The position numbers were made by a program, and so were the translations under genes. A DNA stretch of 64,000 bases from Longimicrobiales bacterium (lineage in GTDB: Bacteria; Gemmatimonadota; Gemmatimonadetes; Longimicrobiales; Gaopeijiaceae): assembly GCA_958296005.1 (NCBI GenBank), contig CATQHQ010000002.1, forward strand, positions 468,501 through 532,500, in the 5' to 3' direction. The notes below the pieces were generated by a model, which searched no databases, was not told the origin of the DNA, and saw only the letters and a list, made by a program, of their open reading frames with translations. Shown here in pieces: positions 38,136 to 46,680 of the stretch (position 1 is its first letter; each line of letters begins with the position of its first letter).

Positions 38136-38929
38136 CGAACCGCCCCCTCCGCCGCTTCGCAGAACGCGCGACTGCCGGGCCCGGCCTCGGTCTGCCGGAC
38201 GCTTGGCGGCCGCCGTCCTCGCCTCGGCGCTGCTAGCGCTCCTTCCCGGTTTTCCCGACTCCGGCGCCGCGCGCCTCGCCACCGCCCAAGCCCCCTCCGC
38301 CCGACGAGACATGGCGGCAGATCAGGCACTAGCCACTTCGTCGTCACCTACCCGGAGGGGATGGAGAGCTTGGCCGAACGGGCGGCGGAACGGGCCGAAC
38401 GCGCCTACGCCCTGCTGTCGGAGCGCATCGCGACCGCGCCCGGGGGTCGCGTCCAACTGCTGCTCACCGACCACGCCGACTTCTCCAACGGCTTCGCCAC
38501 GCCGGTCCCCTTCAACCGGATCACCGTCTACGCCCGCCCGCCGATCGACGGCGGCAGCCTGTCCTACTTCGACGACTGGCTGGAGCTCGTCATCACTCAC
38601 GAGCTGGTCCACACCTTCCACTTCGAGATGGCGGGCACGGCCGGCAAGGTGATCCGCGCCGTCATGGGCAGGCTCCCGGCGGCGTGGCCCGTGTTCCCGT
38701 CGGCCGCTGCGCCCACTTGGATGAGCGAAGGGCTCGCCACCTACTTCGAGTCCGGCCTCACGGGCGCGGGTCGTGTACGGCGCGCGCACCCCGACAGGCG
38801 GTGGTCTCGCGGGACGGAAGCACGCTCGCCTTCGCCCGCGCCGACGGGGTGGACAAGGCACAGGTCAGGCTGGCCCGCCCGGACGGCTCGGACTCCCGCC
38901 TCCTGACCCGGATCAACGGCCCCGGCGGT
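38132..38929 (+). pseudogene. Secreted peptidase copy B, frameshifted and truncated
   Basis: The signal region is out of frame (stop near 38234). A second frame from about 38361 encodes MESLAERAAERAERAY...ITHELVHTFHFE...WMSEGLATYFESGLTGAG. Then deletions join this to the ARAPRQAVVSRDGSTLAF region of the propeller through a shared ggcgcgcgc. The copy stops at INGPGG where ABC transporter DNA begins. The propeller remainder and barrel are missing. Confidence 0.88.
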
Positions 38930-39759
38930 GATCGTTCCCGCCATGACCAAGCGCCCCCCGTACCAGAGCATCACGACCATTGCGCCGCCCATGACCAGTC
39001 CCAGCACGGGATGGAAGGCGCCTCCGACGTAGGCCAGCCGCATGTTGCGCCGCAGGTACTCCCGGTTGAGCGCGTCGAACTCGCCCGCCTGGCCGGTCTC
39101 CTGCCCGTAGGCCCGCACGATGCGAACGCCCGACAGGTTCTCCTGCACCATCGCGGAGAGCGTTCCGAACTGGGCTTGAATCCGCTCGAAGCGCCGGTGG
39201 ATCACCCGTCCGAACCAGATCACGACCGGCGGCAGGACGGCCATCGAGAGCAGGACCACGACCGTCAGCGGGGGACTCATCCACAGCATGAGGGCCGTTC
39301 CCAGGACGAAGTTCATCGTCGTGTTCGCCGAGTACATGACGCCGGGACCCGCGGCTTGGCGGACGGCCAGCGTGTCGTTGGTGGCGAGGCTCATCAGGTC
39401 GCCGGTCCGGGTGCCGGCGTGGAAGCCCGCGTCGAGGCGCAGCAAGTGGCGTACGAAGTCGTTGCGCAGATCCACCTCGATCCGCCGGCTGGCCCCGTTC
39501 ATGATCTCCCGCATCCCGTAGAACGCGGCCCCGCCCGCCAGCGCCGAGGCGACGATCAGCAGCGCGTAGACGGCCACCGAGCGCATCGCCTCGCCCGGGG
39601 GTCGGCGCCGGGATCGGGGGGAAGCGCGTCCACCGCCAACTTCAGCAGGTACGGCCCCGCCAGGGAGAAGCTGTTGGCGACGACGACCAGCGCTACGCCC
39701 AGCGCCATCACCTTCTTGTACGGACGAAAGTATGGCAGAACGGTTCGGAGTTCGTTCAT
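38921..39759 (-). pseudogene. ABC exporter copy C, membrane-domain fragment
   Basis: This corresponds to residues 1 to about 276 of the intact transporter at 29179-30963. The start (MNELRTVLPYFRPYKKV) is at 39759. Two extra bases near 39599 (cccgggggtcgg against cccgggtcgg) shift the frame. The homology ends inside the membrane domain (TITAG) at the B/C joint; the ATPase domain is absent. Its upstream region still serves the divergent lipoprotein copy C. Confidence 0.88.
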
Positions 39760-39919
39760 CTTTGATGCGTGGGGTTCGCGTGCGGGGCTTCCCGAGCAGG
39801 CGAGCGAGAGGCCGGCGGGCGGACCCGAACACTCTGAACCAACCGGGCGGACGGCACAACCGTCGGACCGCGTGGGCTGGCGGGGACCGGCACCGGGGCG
39901 TCGAGGACAGGAGGGCGCG

Positions 39920-40816
39920 ATGAGAGAGATGAAGACGCACCGCCGGATGCTGGCCGTGGCGGCGGCTGCGGCGATGCTGGGCGCGTGCGGAGGGGAGGGC
40001 GGATCGTCCTCCGAAGAAGCGCCGGACGAGCCGGAACGAGCGGCTTCGGAAGCCGAGAGGACGCCCGAACCGGCGGAGGTGCCCTCCTCGGCGGTCGTCG
40101 TCGGCGAGGTGACCACCGGCGAGGCGACCACTGACGAGGCGATCACCGACGAGGACGACACCGCGTCCACCCACGCTCCGACACCCGGGAGCGACTCCTC
40201 CGCGGACGCGGATTCGACGATCGGAGAGCCGGCGCTAGGGTTCCTGCTGGACAGCCTCCTCGCAGAAGGCGTCGCGCCGGACAGCCTCCTCGCCCGGGCC
40301 AGCGACGCCGCCCACCTCGCCCGCTACGCAGGAGACAGCCTCCTGGCGGACAGCTTCGCGGCGCGTCCGCGGCTTCCACCGGGCACCCAGTTCCATGCCA
40401 CGAGCGACTGGCTCGTCACTGCGGCGAGCGATCAGCCGGGCGATCCGGTCGTTGCGACTCTGGTCGAGGATGTGGCCGGGCCCGACGGTCGCGTCCTCGT
40501 GCCCCAAGGCGCCAAGTTCCTGGGCGTCGTGACCGAAGCCCAAAGCGCGTTGGGTCCCGGCGAAGTGCCGTTCTTGGAAGTCGTCTTCGAGACCCTGTCG
40601 GCGGAGGCGTGGGAACGGCCGATCAAGACGCGGGTCGTCGCCGTGGCGCCGATGGACCGGACCGAGCCGCCGCCGGGCGAGATCGCGGAAGGCGCGCTCC
40701 TTGTCGTCGAACTGGAGGAACGACTGGTTCTGCCGATGCCCGTGGCGAACAGCGTCAACGACACGTTGCTGGTCGTCCCCGACACGACCCCGCCCGTCGC
40801 CGGCCTCGGCAGTTAG
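39920..40816 (+). CDS. Acidic lipoprotein, copy C
   Basis: The protein has 298 residues, the same length as copy A, with signal ending MLGAC. Differences cluster in the acidic linker (VPSSAVVVGEVTTGEATTDEA here) and the last 20 residues (NSVNDTLL here against NSGDDTLL). The folded C-terminal domain is unchanged. Both the ribosome site and the 11-base spacing to murQ are preserved, so it is probably expressed. Confidence 0.75.
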   Translation: MREMKTHRRMLAVAAAAAMLGACGGEGGSSSEEAPDEPERAASEAERTPEPAEVPSSAVVVGEVTTGEATTDEAITDEDDTASTHAPTPGSDSSADADSTIGEPALGFLLDSLLAEGVAPDSLLARASDAAHLARYAGDSLLADSFAARPRLPPGTQFHATSDWLVTAASDQPGDPVVATLVEDVAGPDGRVLVPQGAKFLGVVTEAQSALGPGEVPFLEVVFETLSAEAWERPIKTRVVAVAPMDRTEPPPGEIAEGALLVVELEERLVLPMPVANSVNDTLLVVPDTTPPVAGLGS

Positions 40817-40827
40817 CACGACGCCCG

Positions 40828-41745
40828 ATGCTGGACGGCCGGCTTACGGAGCAGCGGAACCCCCGCAGCAGCGGGATCGATCGGATGTCGTCGCTCGAGA
40901 TCGTCCGCCTGATCAACGGCGAGGACCGAACCGTGGCGGAGGCCGTGGGGCGGGAAGCCGAGCCGATCGCCCGCGCAGTGGAGCTGGCCGTGGCGGCGTT
41001 TCGGGCCGGAGGCCGACTGATCTACGTCGGGGCCGGGACCTCGGGGCGGCTGGGGGTGCTGGACGCCGCCGAGATGCCGCCCACCTTCGGCACCGATCCC
41101 GAGATTGTCCAAGGCGTGATCGCCGGGGGCCTTGAGGCGCTGGTGCGGGCGCAGGAGGGTGCCGAAGACCGCGCCCAGGACGGGTCTAGAGCGATCGACG
41201 AACGGGATGTGGGACCCCGGGACTTCGTGATCGGGATCGCGACTTCGGGCACGACCCCCTACGTGCACGCCGCCCTGGCCCGGGCCCGGACGCGGGGCGC
41301 CCGCACCGGCTTCCTCCTGTGCACGCCGCCCGCCGACGCGTTGCGGAAGGCGCACGACGTCGTGATCGCTCCGCTGACGGGCCCCGAAGTGATCACGGGC
41401 TCCACGCGCATGAAGGCGGGAACCGCGACCAAGATGGTCCTCAACTCGATCACGACCGCGGCGATGGTGCGGCTGGGCAAGGTGGACGGCAACCTCATGG
41501 TGGACCTTCAGGTCACCTGCGCCAAGCTGCAGGACCGGGGCGAGAGGATACTGATGACGACGCTGGGGCTGGGCCGCGACGGCGCTCGGGAGCTGCTCGA
41601 CCGAGCCGGAGGCCACGTCAAGACGGGCTTGGTCATGCACCGACTGGGTGTCGATGCGGAAGCGGCTCGGGAGGCTTTGGCGCGGGCCGGGGGCGTGGCG
41701 GGCGCCGCGGAGGCCGAAGCCGGAGGGGCGCCGCCGCCGCCATGA
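40828..41745 (+). CDS. murQ: N-acetylmuramic acid 6-phosphate etherase, intact copy
   Basis: The protein has 305 residues, the normal family length. SIS-domain motifs: [27 protein letters not shown] with the catalytic Glu in AAEMPP, GIATSGTTPYV, and EVITGSTRMKAGTATKMVLN. The enzyme cleaves the lactyl ether of MurNAc-6-phosphate to give GlcNAc-6-phosphate in cytoplasmic peptidoglycan recycling. It is the only working copy of three. It lies 11 bases after the lipoprotein gene and overlaps the glycosyltransferase start (ATGA). No MurNAc transporter or kinase gene is nearby. Confidence 0.93.
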   Translation: MLDGRLTEQRNPRSSGIDRMSSLEIVRLINGEDRTVAEAVGREAEPIARAVELAVAAFRAGGRLIYVGAGTSGRLGVLDAAEMPPTFGTDPEIVQGVIAGGLEALVRAQEGAEDRAQDGSRAIDERDVGPRDFVIGIATSGTTPYVHAALARARTRGARTGFLLCTPPADALRKAHDVVIAPLTGPEVITGSTRMKAGTATKMVLNSITTAAMVRLGKVDGNLMVDLQVTCAKLQDRGERILMTTLGLGRDGARELLDRAGGHVKTGLVMHRLGVDAEAAREALARAGGVAGAAEAEAGGAPPPP

Positions 41746-43442
41746 GGCTCTGGACTGGCCTTGCGTTCGCGCTCGGGGTTCACGTGGTTCTCGCGTTGAG
41801 CGCGTCGACGCCCCAAGTCCACAACGGAGGGGACAACGCCGGCTACCTCTCGCTGGCCCACTCCCTCGTCGAGGACGGCGCCTACAAGGAGCTCTGGCAC
41901 CCCGGCGAGCCCGACCACACCAAGTACCCGCCGCTGTACCCCGCCTTCCTGGCGGCGATGATCCTCGCAGGCGCCACGACCTGGGGCGCCTTCAAGGCGT
42001 CGTCGATCGCGCTCACCGCCCTGGCCACGGCGTTCTGCTTCCTCTGGGCCCGCCGACTTCGGGGCGACCGTGCCGGAGTGGTCGTGGCCGTGCTCTTCGG
42101 CGCGTCCTACGCGGTGCTCTTCGCCGCCCAGTGGATACTGTCGGACCCGCTGTTCCTGGCGGCCACGATGGGCTGCCTCTGGCTCCTCGCCCCTGGCAAG
42201 GCGGCGGAGCCGAAGCCTCGATGGGAGCTTGCCGCAGCGCTGGCCCTGGCCGTCGCGGCCTACTTCACCCGCTCGGCCGGGGCGCCCCTGATCGTGGCCG
42301 CGGGGCTGTGGCTGGCGATCGGCAGGCGCTGGAAGGAGCTGGGCGTCTTCGCCGCGGCCCTCGCTGTTCCCGCTTTCCTCTGGGGCAGAGCCTCGGCCGG
42401 AGACTACGCATCCGAGTTCTGGCTGATCAACCCTTACGCGCCGGAGCTGGGGCGAGCCGGGCTCTGGGAGTTGGTGGTCCGGGCGGCGACCAACGCGTGG
42501 ACGTACGCCTCCGACTACGTTCCCAACGGCTTGGCGGGCTCCCTGGGAGGAGGCGCGGCGGTCGTGGGGATCGCCCTTACGGTGGCGACGCTGGCCGAAT
42601 GGCTCCGGCGAGTCCGTTCCGGTCCCGGGGTCGCCGAGCTCTTCCTCGTTCTCTACTGCGGGCTCCTGGCAGCTTGGCCAGCGCAGTGGTCGGGGGACCG
42701 GTTCGCGTTGCCGATCCTTCCCTTGGTGCTCCTCTACGCCTACGCGTCGGTGGCCCGACTGGCGAAGTTCTGCGGCGACCGTCGATCCGCCCCCGAACCC
42801 GCCGCTCCAGGCGCCGTCCGCGAGAACCGGTGGCGTCGGCTGGCCGGTGCCGCGGCGCTGGTCGCAACCGTGGCTCTCCCGGCGGGCCTGTCGTGGGACC
42901 GCGTTCGAGAGCTCTCGAGGACGGGTTGCCGCCAAGCGACGATCACCAGGGGTCCTTGGGGATGCTACCCGGACAACTACCGGGCCTTCCACGTCATGGC
43001 CCTGTGGGCCGGCGACCATCTGCCGGAGGGCTCGGTGGTCTACAGCCGCAAGCCCCGCTTCTTCTACGCCTTCAGCGGCCTGCAATCCGTGGCCTATCCC
43101 TTCGCGACCGACCGGTCCCGATTCATGGCAATGGCCGATTCCCTGGGGATCGGATACGTCGCAAGGAGCAGATGGGACGGTTCCGAAGCCAGCTATGTGG
43201 ACCCTGTGGTCGCCGCCTACCCGGAGCGGTTCTGTCGGGTCGCCAGGCTTCAGAGTCCGACGGAATCGATCTGGATGCTGGCGATCCTCCCGCCCTTGGA
43301 AGGAGAAGCCGAACCTCCATCCCAGACCGGTCGCGGGACCGAACTGCGGGAGTGCCCGCCGGAAGGCGGTTTGACGCTGCCGTCCCAGTCCGCAGTCGCC
43401 TCCATGACGGTGCCCTTCCTAAGACGGAGCCCGCCCCGATGA
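41742..43442 (+). CDS. ArnT/PMT-like membrane glycosyltransferase, copy C
   Basis: The protein has 566 residues with the same multi-helix layout as copies A and B. The first loop VHNGGDNAGYLSLAHSLVEDG has the presumptive catalytic Asp. It has in-frame differences such as GKAAEPKP, WPAQWSGDRF, and a shortened segment after FSGLQSVAYPF. Such enzymes move a sugar from an undecaprenyl-phosphate carrier to an envelope acceptor. The acceptor is unknown. Start and stop both overlap neighbours by ATGA. Confidence 0.82.
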   Translation: MRLWTGLAFALGVHVVLALSASTPQVHNGGDNAGYLSLAHSLVEDGAYKELWHPGEPDHTKYPPLYPAFLAAMILAGATTWGAFKASSIALTALATAFCFLWARRLRGDRAGVVVAVLFGASYAVLFAAQWILSDPLFLAATMGCLWLLAPGKAAEPKPRWELAAALALAVAAYFTRSAGAPLIVAAGLWLAIGRRWKELGVFAAALAVPAFLWGRASAGDYASEFWLINPYAPELGRAGLWELVVRAATNAWTYASDYVPNGLAGSLGGGAAVVGIALTVATLAEWLRRVRSGPGVAELFLVLYCGLLAAWPAQWSGDRFALPILPLVLLYAYASVARLAKFCGDRRSAPEPAAPGAVRENRWRRLAGAAALVATVALPAGLSWDRVRELSRTGCRQATITRGPWGCYPDNYRAFHVMALWAGDHLPEGSVVYSRKPRFFYAFSGLQSVAYPFATDRSRFMAMADSLGIGYVARSRWDGSEASYVDPVVAAYPERFCRVARLQSPTESIWMLAILPPLEGEAEPPSQTGRGTELRECPPEGGLTLPSQSAVASMTVPFLRRSPPR

Positions 43443-46400
43443 CGAACCGTCCCCCCCGCCGCTTCGCAGAACGCGCGACTGCCGGACCCCGGCCTCGGTC
43501 CGCCGGGTGCTTGGCGGCCGCCGTCCTCGCCTTGGCGTCGCTGGCCCCCGCCGCCGCCCAGACGCCCCCGCCCGACGAGGCGTGGCGGCAGATCAGCACC
43601 AGCCACTTCGTCGTCACCTACCCGGAGGGGATGGAGAGCCTGGCCGAACGGGCGGCCGAACGGGCCGAACGCGCCTACGCCCTGCTCTCGGAGCGCTTCG
43701 CGACCGCGCCAGGGGGTCGCGTCCAACTGCTTCTCACCGACCACGCCGACTTCTCCAACGGCTTCGCCACGCCGGTCCCCTTTAACCGGATCACCGTCTA
43801 CGCCCGCCCGCCGATCGACGGCGGTAGCCTGTCCTACTTCGACGACTGGCTGGAGCTCGTCATCACTCACGAGCTGGTCCACACCTTCCACTTCGAGATG
43901 GCGGGCACGCCCGGCCGGGTGATCCGCACCGTCATGGGCAGGCTCCCGGCGGCGTGGCCCGTGTTCCCGTCGGCCGCCGCGCCCACTTGGATGAGCGAAG
44001 GGCTCGCCACCTACTTCGAGTCCGGCCTCACGGGCGCGGGTCGAGCCAAAGGCACTTGGCAGGAGATGGTCATGCGGGCCGCGTCGCTGGAGGGCGCGCT
44101 GGGTCCGGTGGACCAAGTGTCGGGAGATTCGCCGGCGTGGCCCGCCGGGCACCGACCATACGTGTACGGCGCGCGCTATCTGGACCGCATGGCGCGCCTC
44201 CACGGCGAGGAGTCCTTGGGCGAGTTCGCCCGCTCCGTGGCCGGGCTGTGGATCCCGTTCCGCCTGAACGCCGCGGCCCGCGACGCCTTTGGCGAGTCCG
44301 TGTCCGACAGTTGGAGCGCCTGGCGGCAAGAGACCACCGGCCGCTACGAGGCCCTGGCCGCGTCCCTTGCGGAAACCGTCCCCGCGACCAAGGGAGAAGT
44401 GGTGGACGGCCCGGCGCGCGCACCCCGACAGGCGGTAGTCTCGCGGGACGGGAGCACGCTCGCCTTCGTCCGCTCCGACGGGGTGGACAAGGCACAGGTC
44501 AGGCTGGCTCGCCCAGACGGCTCGAACTCCCGTCAACTGACCCGGATCAACGGCCCCGGCGGCGCCCTGTCGTGGGGGCCGGACGGCGCGCTCGTCTTCC
44601 AGCAGCTCGACTTCGACCGTCGCTACCGCCTGCCGAGCGACCTCTACCGAGCGACTCCCGACGGCTCGGTGGAGCGCCTTACCCGGGGTCGGCGCCTCTC
44701 GCACCCGGACGTGTCCCCCGACGGCAGCCGCGTCGTGGCCGTGCAGGAGGGCGGCGGCACCAGCGCGCTGGCTGTGGTGGAGCTTGCCACGGGCGACGTG
44801 ACGCCGCTCGTCGCACCGAGCCCCGACGAGCACTGGGCGTACCCCCGCTGGTCGCCCGACGGACGCCACGTCGCGGCGGTGCGGTGGCGCCGCCCAGCGA
44901 TGATGGACGTGGTCGTCCTGGCTGCCGACGGCACGCTGGCGGCCGAAGTCACCCGGGACCGCGCCGTGGACACCACCCCGTTCTGGTCTCCCGACGGCGG
45001 TGTCCTCCTCTGGTCTTCCGACCGGACCGGGATCCCCAACATCTTCGCGACCCCCTTCCCGCTGGACGACGCCGCCCCGGCGGTGCGCCAAGTCACCAAC
45101 ATGCTCGGCGGGGCGTCCCATCCGGCCACGGACCCCCTCGGTCGGTGGCTGTACTTCTCGTCGTACCACGCCGACGGCTGGAGCGTCGAACGGATACCCT
45201 ACGAACCGTCCGCTTGGTTCGCCCCGCAGCGGACCAGCAGCCGCTTCACCGAGACGGCGGTTGCCCCCGCCGCCCCGTCGCCGGTGGAGGCTTCCGCTCC
45301 CCGCAACTACCGGGCCGCCTCAACCCTTCGCCCGTACCATTGGACGCCCCTCGCGTCGCGGGCGGAGCAGGGGACCGACCAAGCCGGCGTCCGTCGCGAC
45401 GTGATCAAGCCCGCGTTCGGAGTGCGCACCGGGGGCAGCGACCTGGTGGGACGCCATGCCTATTCGGCGTCGGCCCGCCTCTCTCTGGACGGCAAGTTCT
45501 CCGGTGGTTTCGGCTACGCCTACCGGGGGTTCGGCAACCCGGACCTGAGCCTCTCCCTGTCCCAAGGCCACGACGCCTCTTCCCGGTCCCTGCCGGTCCG
45601 GCTCTCCAACGGGGACACGGCGGAGTACTTCCTGCTGGAGCGGGAGCGTCGGGCCGACCTGTCGGTCTCCTTCGTGCGACGCCGGTACCGGACTTCGACC
45701 TCCCTCTCGCTGAACGGGAGCGTCGCCAGGGAGGACTTGGCGCTCCAGGCCTTGGACGGCGCCGCGGGTCCCACCCTGTCCAACCCGCCGCCGCAGAGCA
45801 CCCACGCCGACCTGGGCGCCACGCTGAGGTTCTCCAACGTGCAGCGGCGGGCGTTCTCGTTCTCTCGGGAGGACGGGGTATCCGCCTTCGTTCGGGGCCG
45901 ACTGCGACGGGAGACCGGCGTGGACGGAGAGCGCCGAGGCGTCGCCGGCCTGGACCGCTCGTACGGGGAGGTGCTGGGCGAGGCGTCGGCCTACAAGGCC
46001 ATTGCAGGGCCCGGCTTCGCCAACCATGTGGTCGCGCTCCGCCTGTCGGGGGCGGCGGCGTTCGGCCCCGGGGCGAACCAGTTCCACTTCGATGCCGGCG
46101 GGGCCGAGGGCAGAACGGAGGCGTTGTCCGGGCTGGCCCTCTTCGGAGGCACCCCGCTGCTCTTTCCGTTGCGGGGCTACCCGGAGAACTTCCGCTCCGG
46201 CCGGATCGCCTGGACCGCAAGCGCGGAGTACCGCTTCCCGCTCGTCATGGTGGACCGCGGGCTGGGGGCCTTCCCCCTCTTCTTCGACCGGGTCCACGGC
46301 TCCGTATTCTTCGACGCCGGCAACGCGTGGGGTCCCGTCCTGGGCCAGCGGGGCTACGACAACCCGCGCAGCGCGACCCTGGCCAGCGCCGGCGCCGAGC

Positions 46401-46519
46401 TGTCCGCCGTTCTCGTGCCGTTCTACGCCGGTGGCCTGACGCTCCGGACAGGGATCGGCGTCCCCCTCCGGGTCTTGTCGAGCCCGGTGTTCCATATCCG
46501 GCTGGGGAACGCGTTCTAG
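43439..46519 (+). CDS. Secreted zinc peptidase (MA clan) with beta-propeller and C-terminal barrel, intact copy
   Basis: The protein has 1,026 residues with a signal peptide ending LAPAAAQ. An N-terminal gluzincin-like domain has HELVH at residues 144-148 and a downstream SEGLATYF with Glu187, as in the peptidase-MA family. Residues ~330-620 carry PD40/TolB-like blades (VVSRDGSTLAFVR, LSHPDVSPDGSRVVAV, YPRWSPDGRHVAAV, TTPFWSPDGGVLLWSSD). The last ~380 residues look like an outer-membrane barrel (FGYAYRGFGNPDLSLSLS, FPLRGYPENFRSGRIAWTASAEYRFPL, VFFDAGNAWG) ending HIRLGNAF, as in BamA-type surface antigens. It is probably anchored in the outer membrane. Copies A and B are broken. Confidence 0.85.
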   Translation: MTNRPPRRFAERATAGPRPRSAGCLAAAVLALASLAPAAAQTPPPDEAWRQISTSHFVVTYPEGMESLAERAAERAERAYALLSERFATAPGGRVQLLLTDHADFSNGFATPVPFNRITVYARPPIDGGSLSYFDDWLELVITHELVHTFHFEMAGTPGRVIRTVMGRLPAAWPVFPSAAAPTWMSEGLATYFESGLTGAGRAKGTWQEMVMRAASLEGALGPVDQVSGDSPAWPAGHRPYVYGARYLDRMARLHGEESLGEFARSVAGLWIPFRLNAAARDAFGESVSDSWSAWRQETTGRYEALAASLAETVPATKGEVVDGPARAPRQAVVSRDGSTLAFVRSDGVDKAQVRLARPDGSNSRQLTRINGPGGALSWGPDGALVFQQLDFDRRYRLPSDLYRATPDGSVERLTRGRRLSHPDVSPDGSRVVAVQEGGGTSALAVVELATGDVTPLVAPSPDEHWAYPRWSPDGRHVAAVRWRRPAMMDVVVLAADGTLAAEVTRDRAVDTTPFWSPDGGVLLWSSDRTGIPNIFATPFPLDDAAPAVRQVTNMLGGASHPATDPLGRWLYFSSYHADGWSVERIPYEPSAWFAPQRTSSRFTETAVAPAAPSPVEASAPRNYRAASTLRPYHWTPLASRAEQGTDQAGVRRDVIKPAFGVRTGGSDLVGRHAYSASARLSLDGKFSGGFGYAYRGFGNPDLSLSLSQGHDASSRSLPVRLSNGDTAEYFLLERERRADLSVSFVRRRYRTSTSLSLNGSVAREDLALQALDGAAGPTLSNPPPQSTHADLGATLRFSNVQRRAFSFSREDGVSAFVRGRLRRETGVDGERRGVAGLDRSYGEVLGEASAYKAIAGPGFANHVVALRLSGAAAFGPGANQFHFDAGGAEGRTEALSGLALFGGTPLLFPLRGYPENFRSGRIAWTASAEYRFPLVMVDRGLGAFPLFFDRVHGSVFFDAGNAWGPVLGQRGYDNPRSATLASAGAELSAVLVPFYAGGLTLRTGIGVPLRVLSSPVFHIRLGNAF

Positions 46520-46560
46520 CTCCGCTTTGGCCCGGCTCGGACACAGGCGCATCCGCCTCG

Positions 46561-46588
46561 TTGACACAATCAGTTGTGTTGCTAATTT
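46561..46588 (+). promoter_or_regulatory. Sigma-70 type promoter of the ribonucleotide reductase gene
   Basis: A perfect -35 TTGACA (46561-46566) is followed after 16 bases by TAATTT (46583-46588). The region is AT-richer than its surroundings. The -35 overlaps NrdR-type box 1, and the -10 lies between the two boxes, as expected for repression by NrdR. Confidence 0.6.
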
Positions 46589-46610
46589 CCTTGACTACAA
46601 CATGTTGTTG
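46564..46610. promoter_or_regulatory. Paired NrdR boxes
   Basis: Box 1 acacaatcagttgtgt (46564-46579) and box 2 ctacaacatgttgttg (46595-46610) are 16-base palindrome-like elements. Their centres are 31 bases apart, with a 15-base gap, the three-turn spacing typical of NrdR operators. They lie about 70-115 bases upstream of a ribonucleotide reductase gene, the classical NrdR target. No nrdR gene is in the window. Confidence 0.72.
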
Positions 46611-46680
46611 ACCCTGGGACGCGCGGATGCTTGGATAGGCACGCCGCTCGGACCGACCTGCCCCCACCAGAGAGCGCCCG

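Larger units (their letters stand above)
38921..44568. repeat. Tandem block copy C (most complete at the 3' side)
   Basis: The copy runs from the partial ABC gene through lipoprotein, murQ and glycosyltransferase into the peptidase gene, which here continues to its natural end at 46519. Homology with copy B peptidase persists to about 44568. Substitutions against copy A are spread throughout, and most coding frames are intact, so this copy supplies the working murQ and peptidase. Confidence 0.87.

Noticed and set aside
38741..40174. A 477-residue minus-strand ORF across the B/C joint
   Set aside because: Only its middle is real (ABC membrane-domain fragment); its start is antisense to the lipoprotein gene and its end is antisense to the peptidase fragment.
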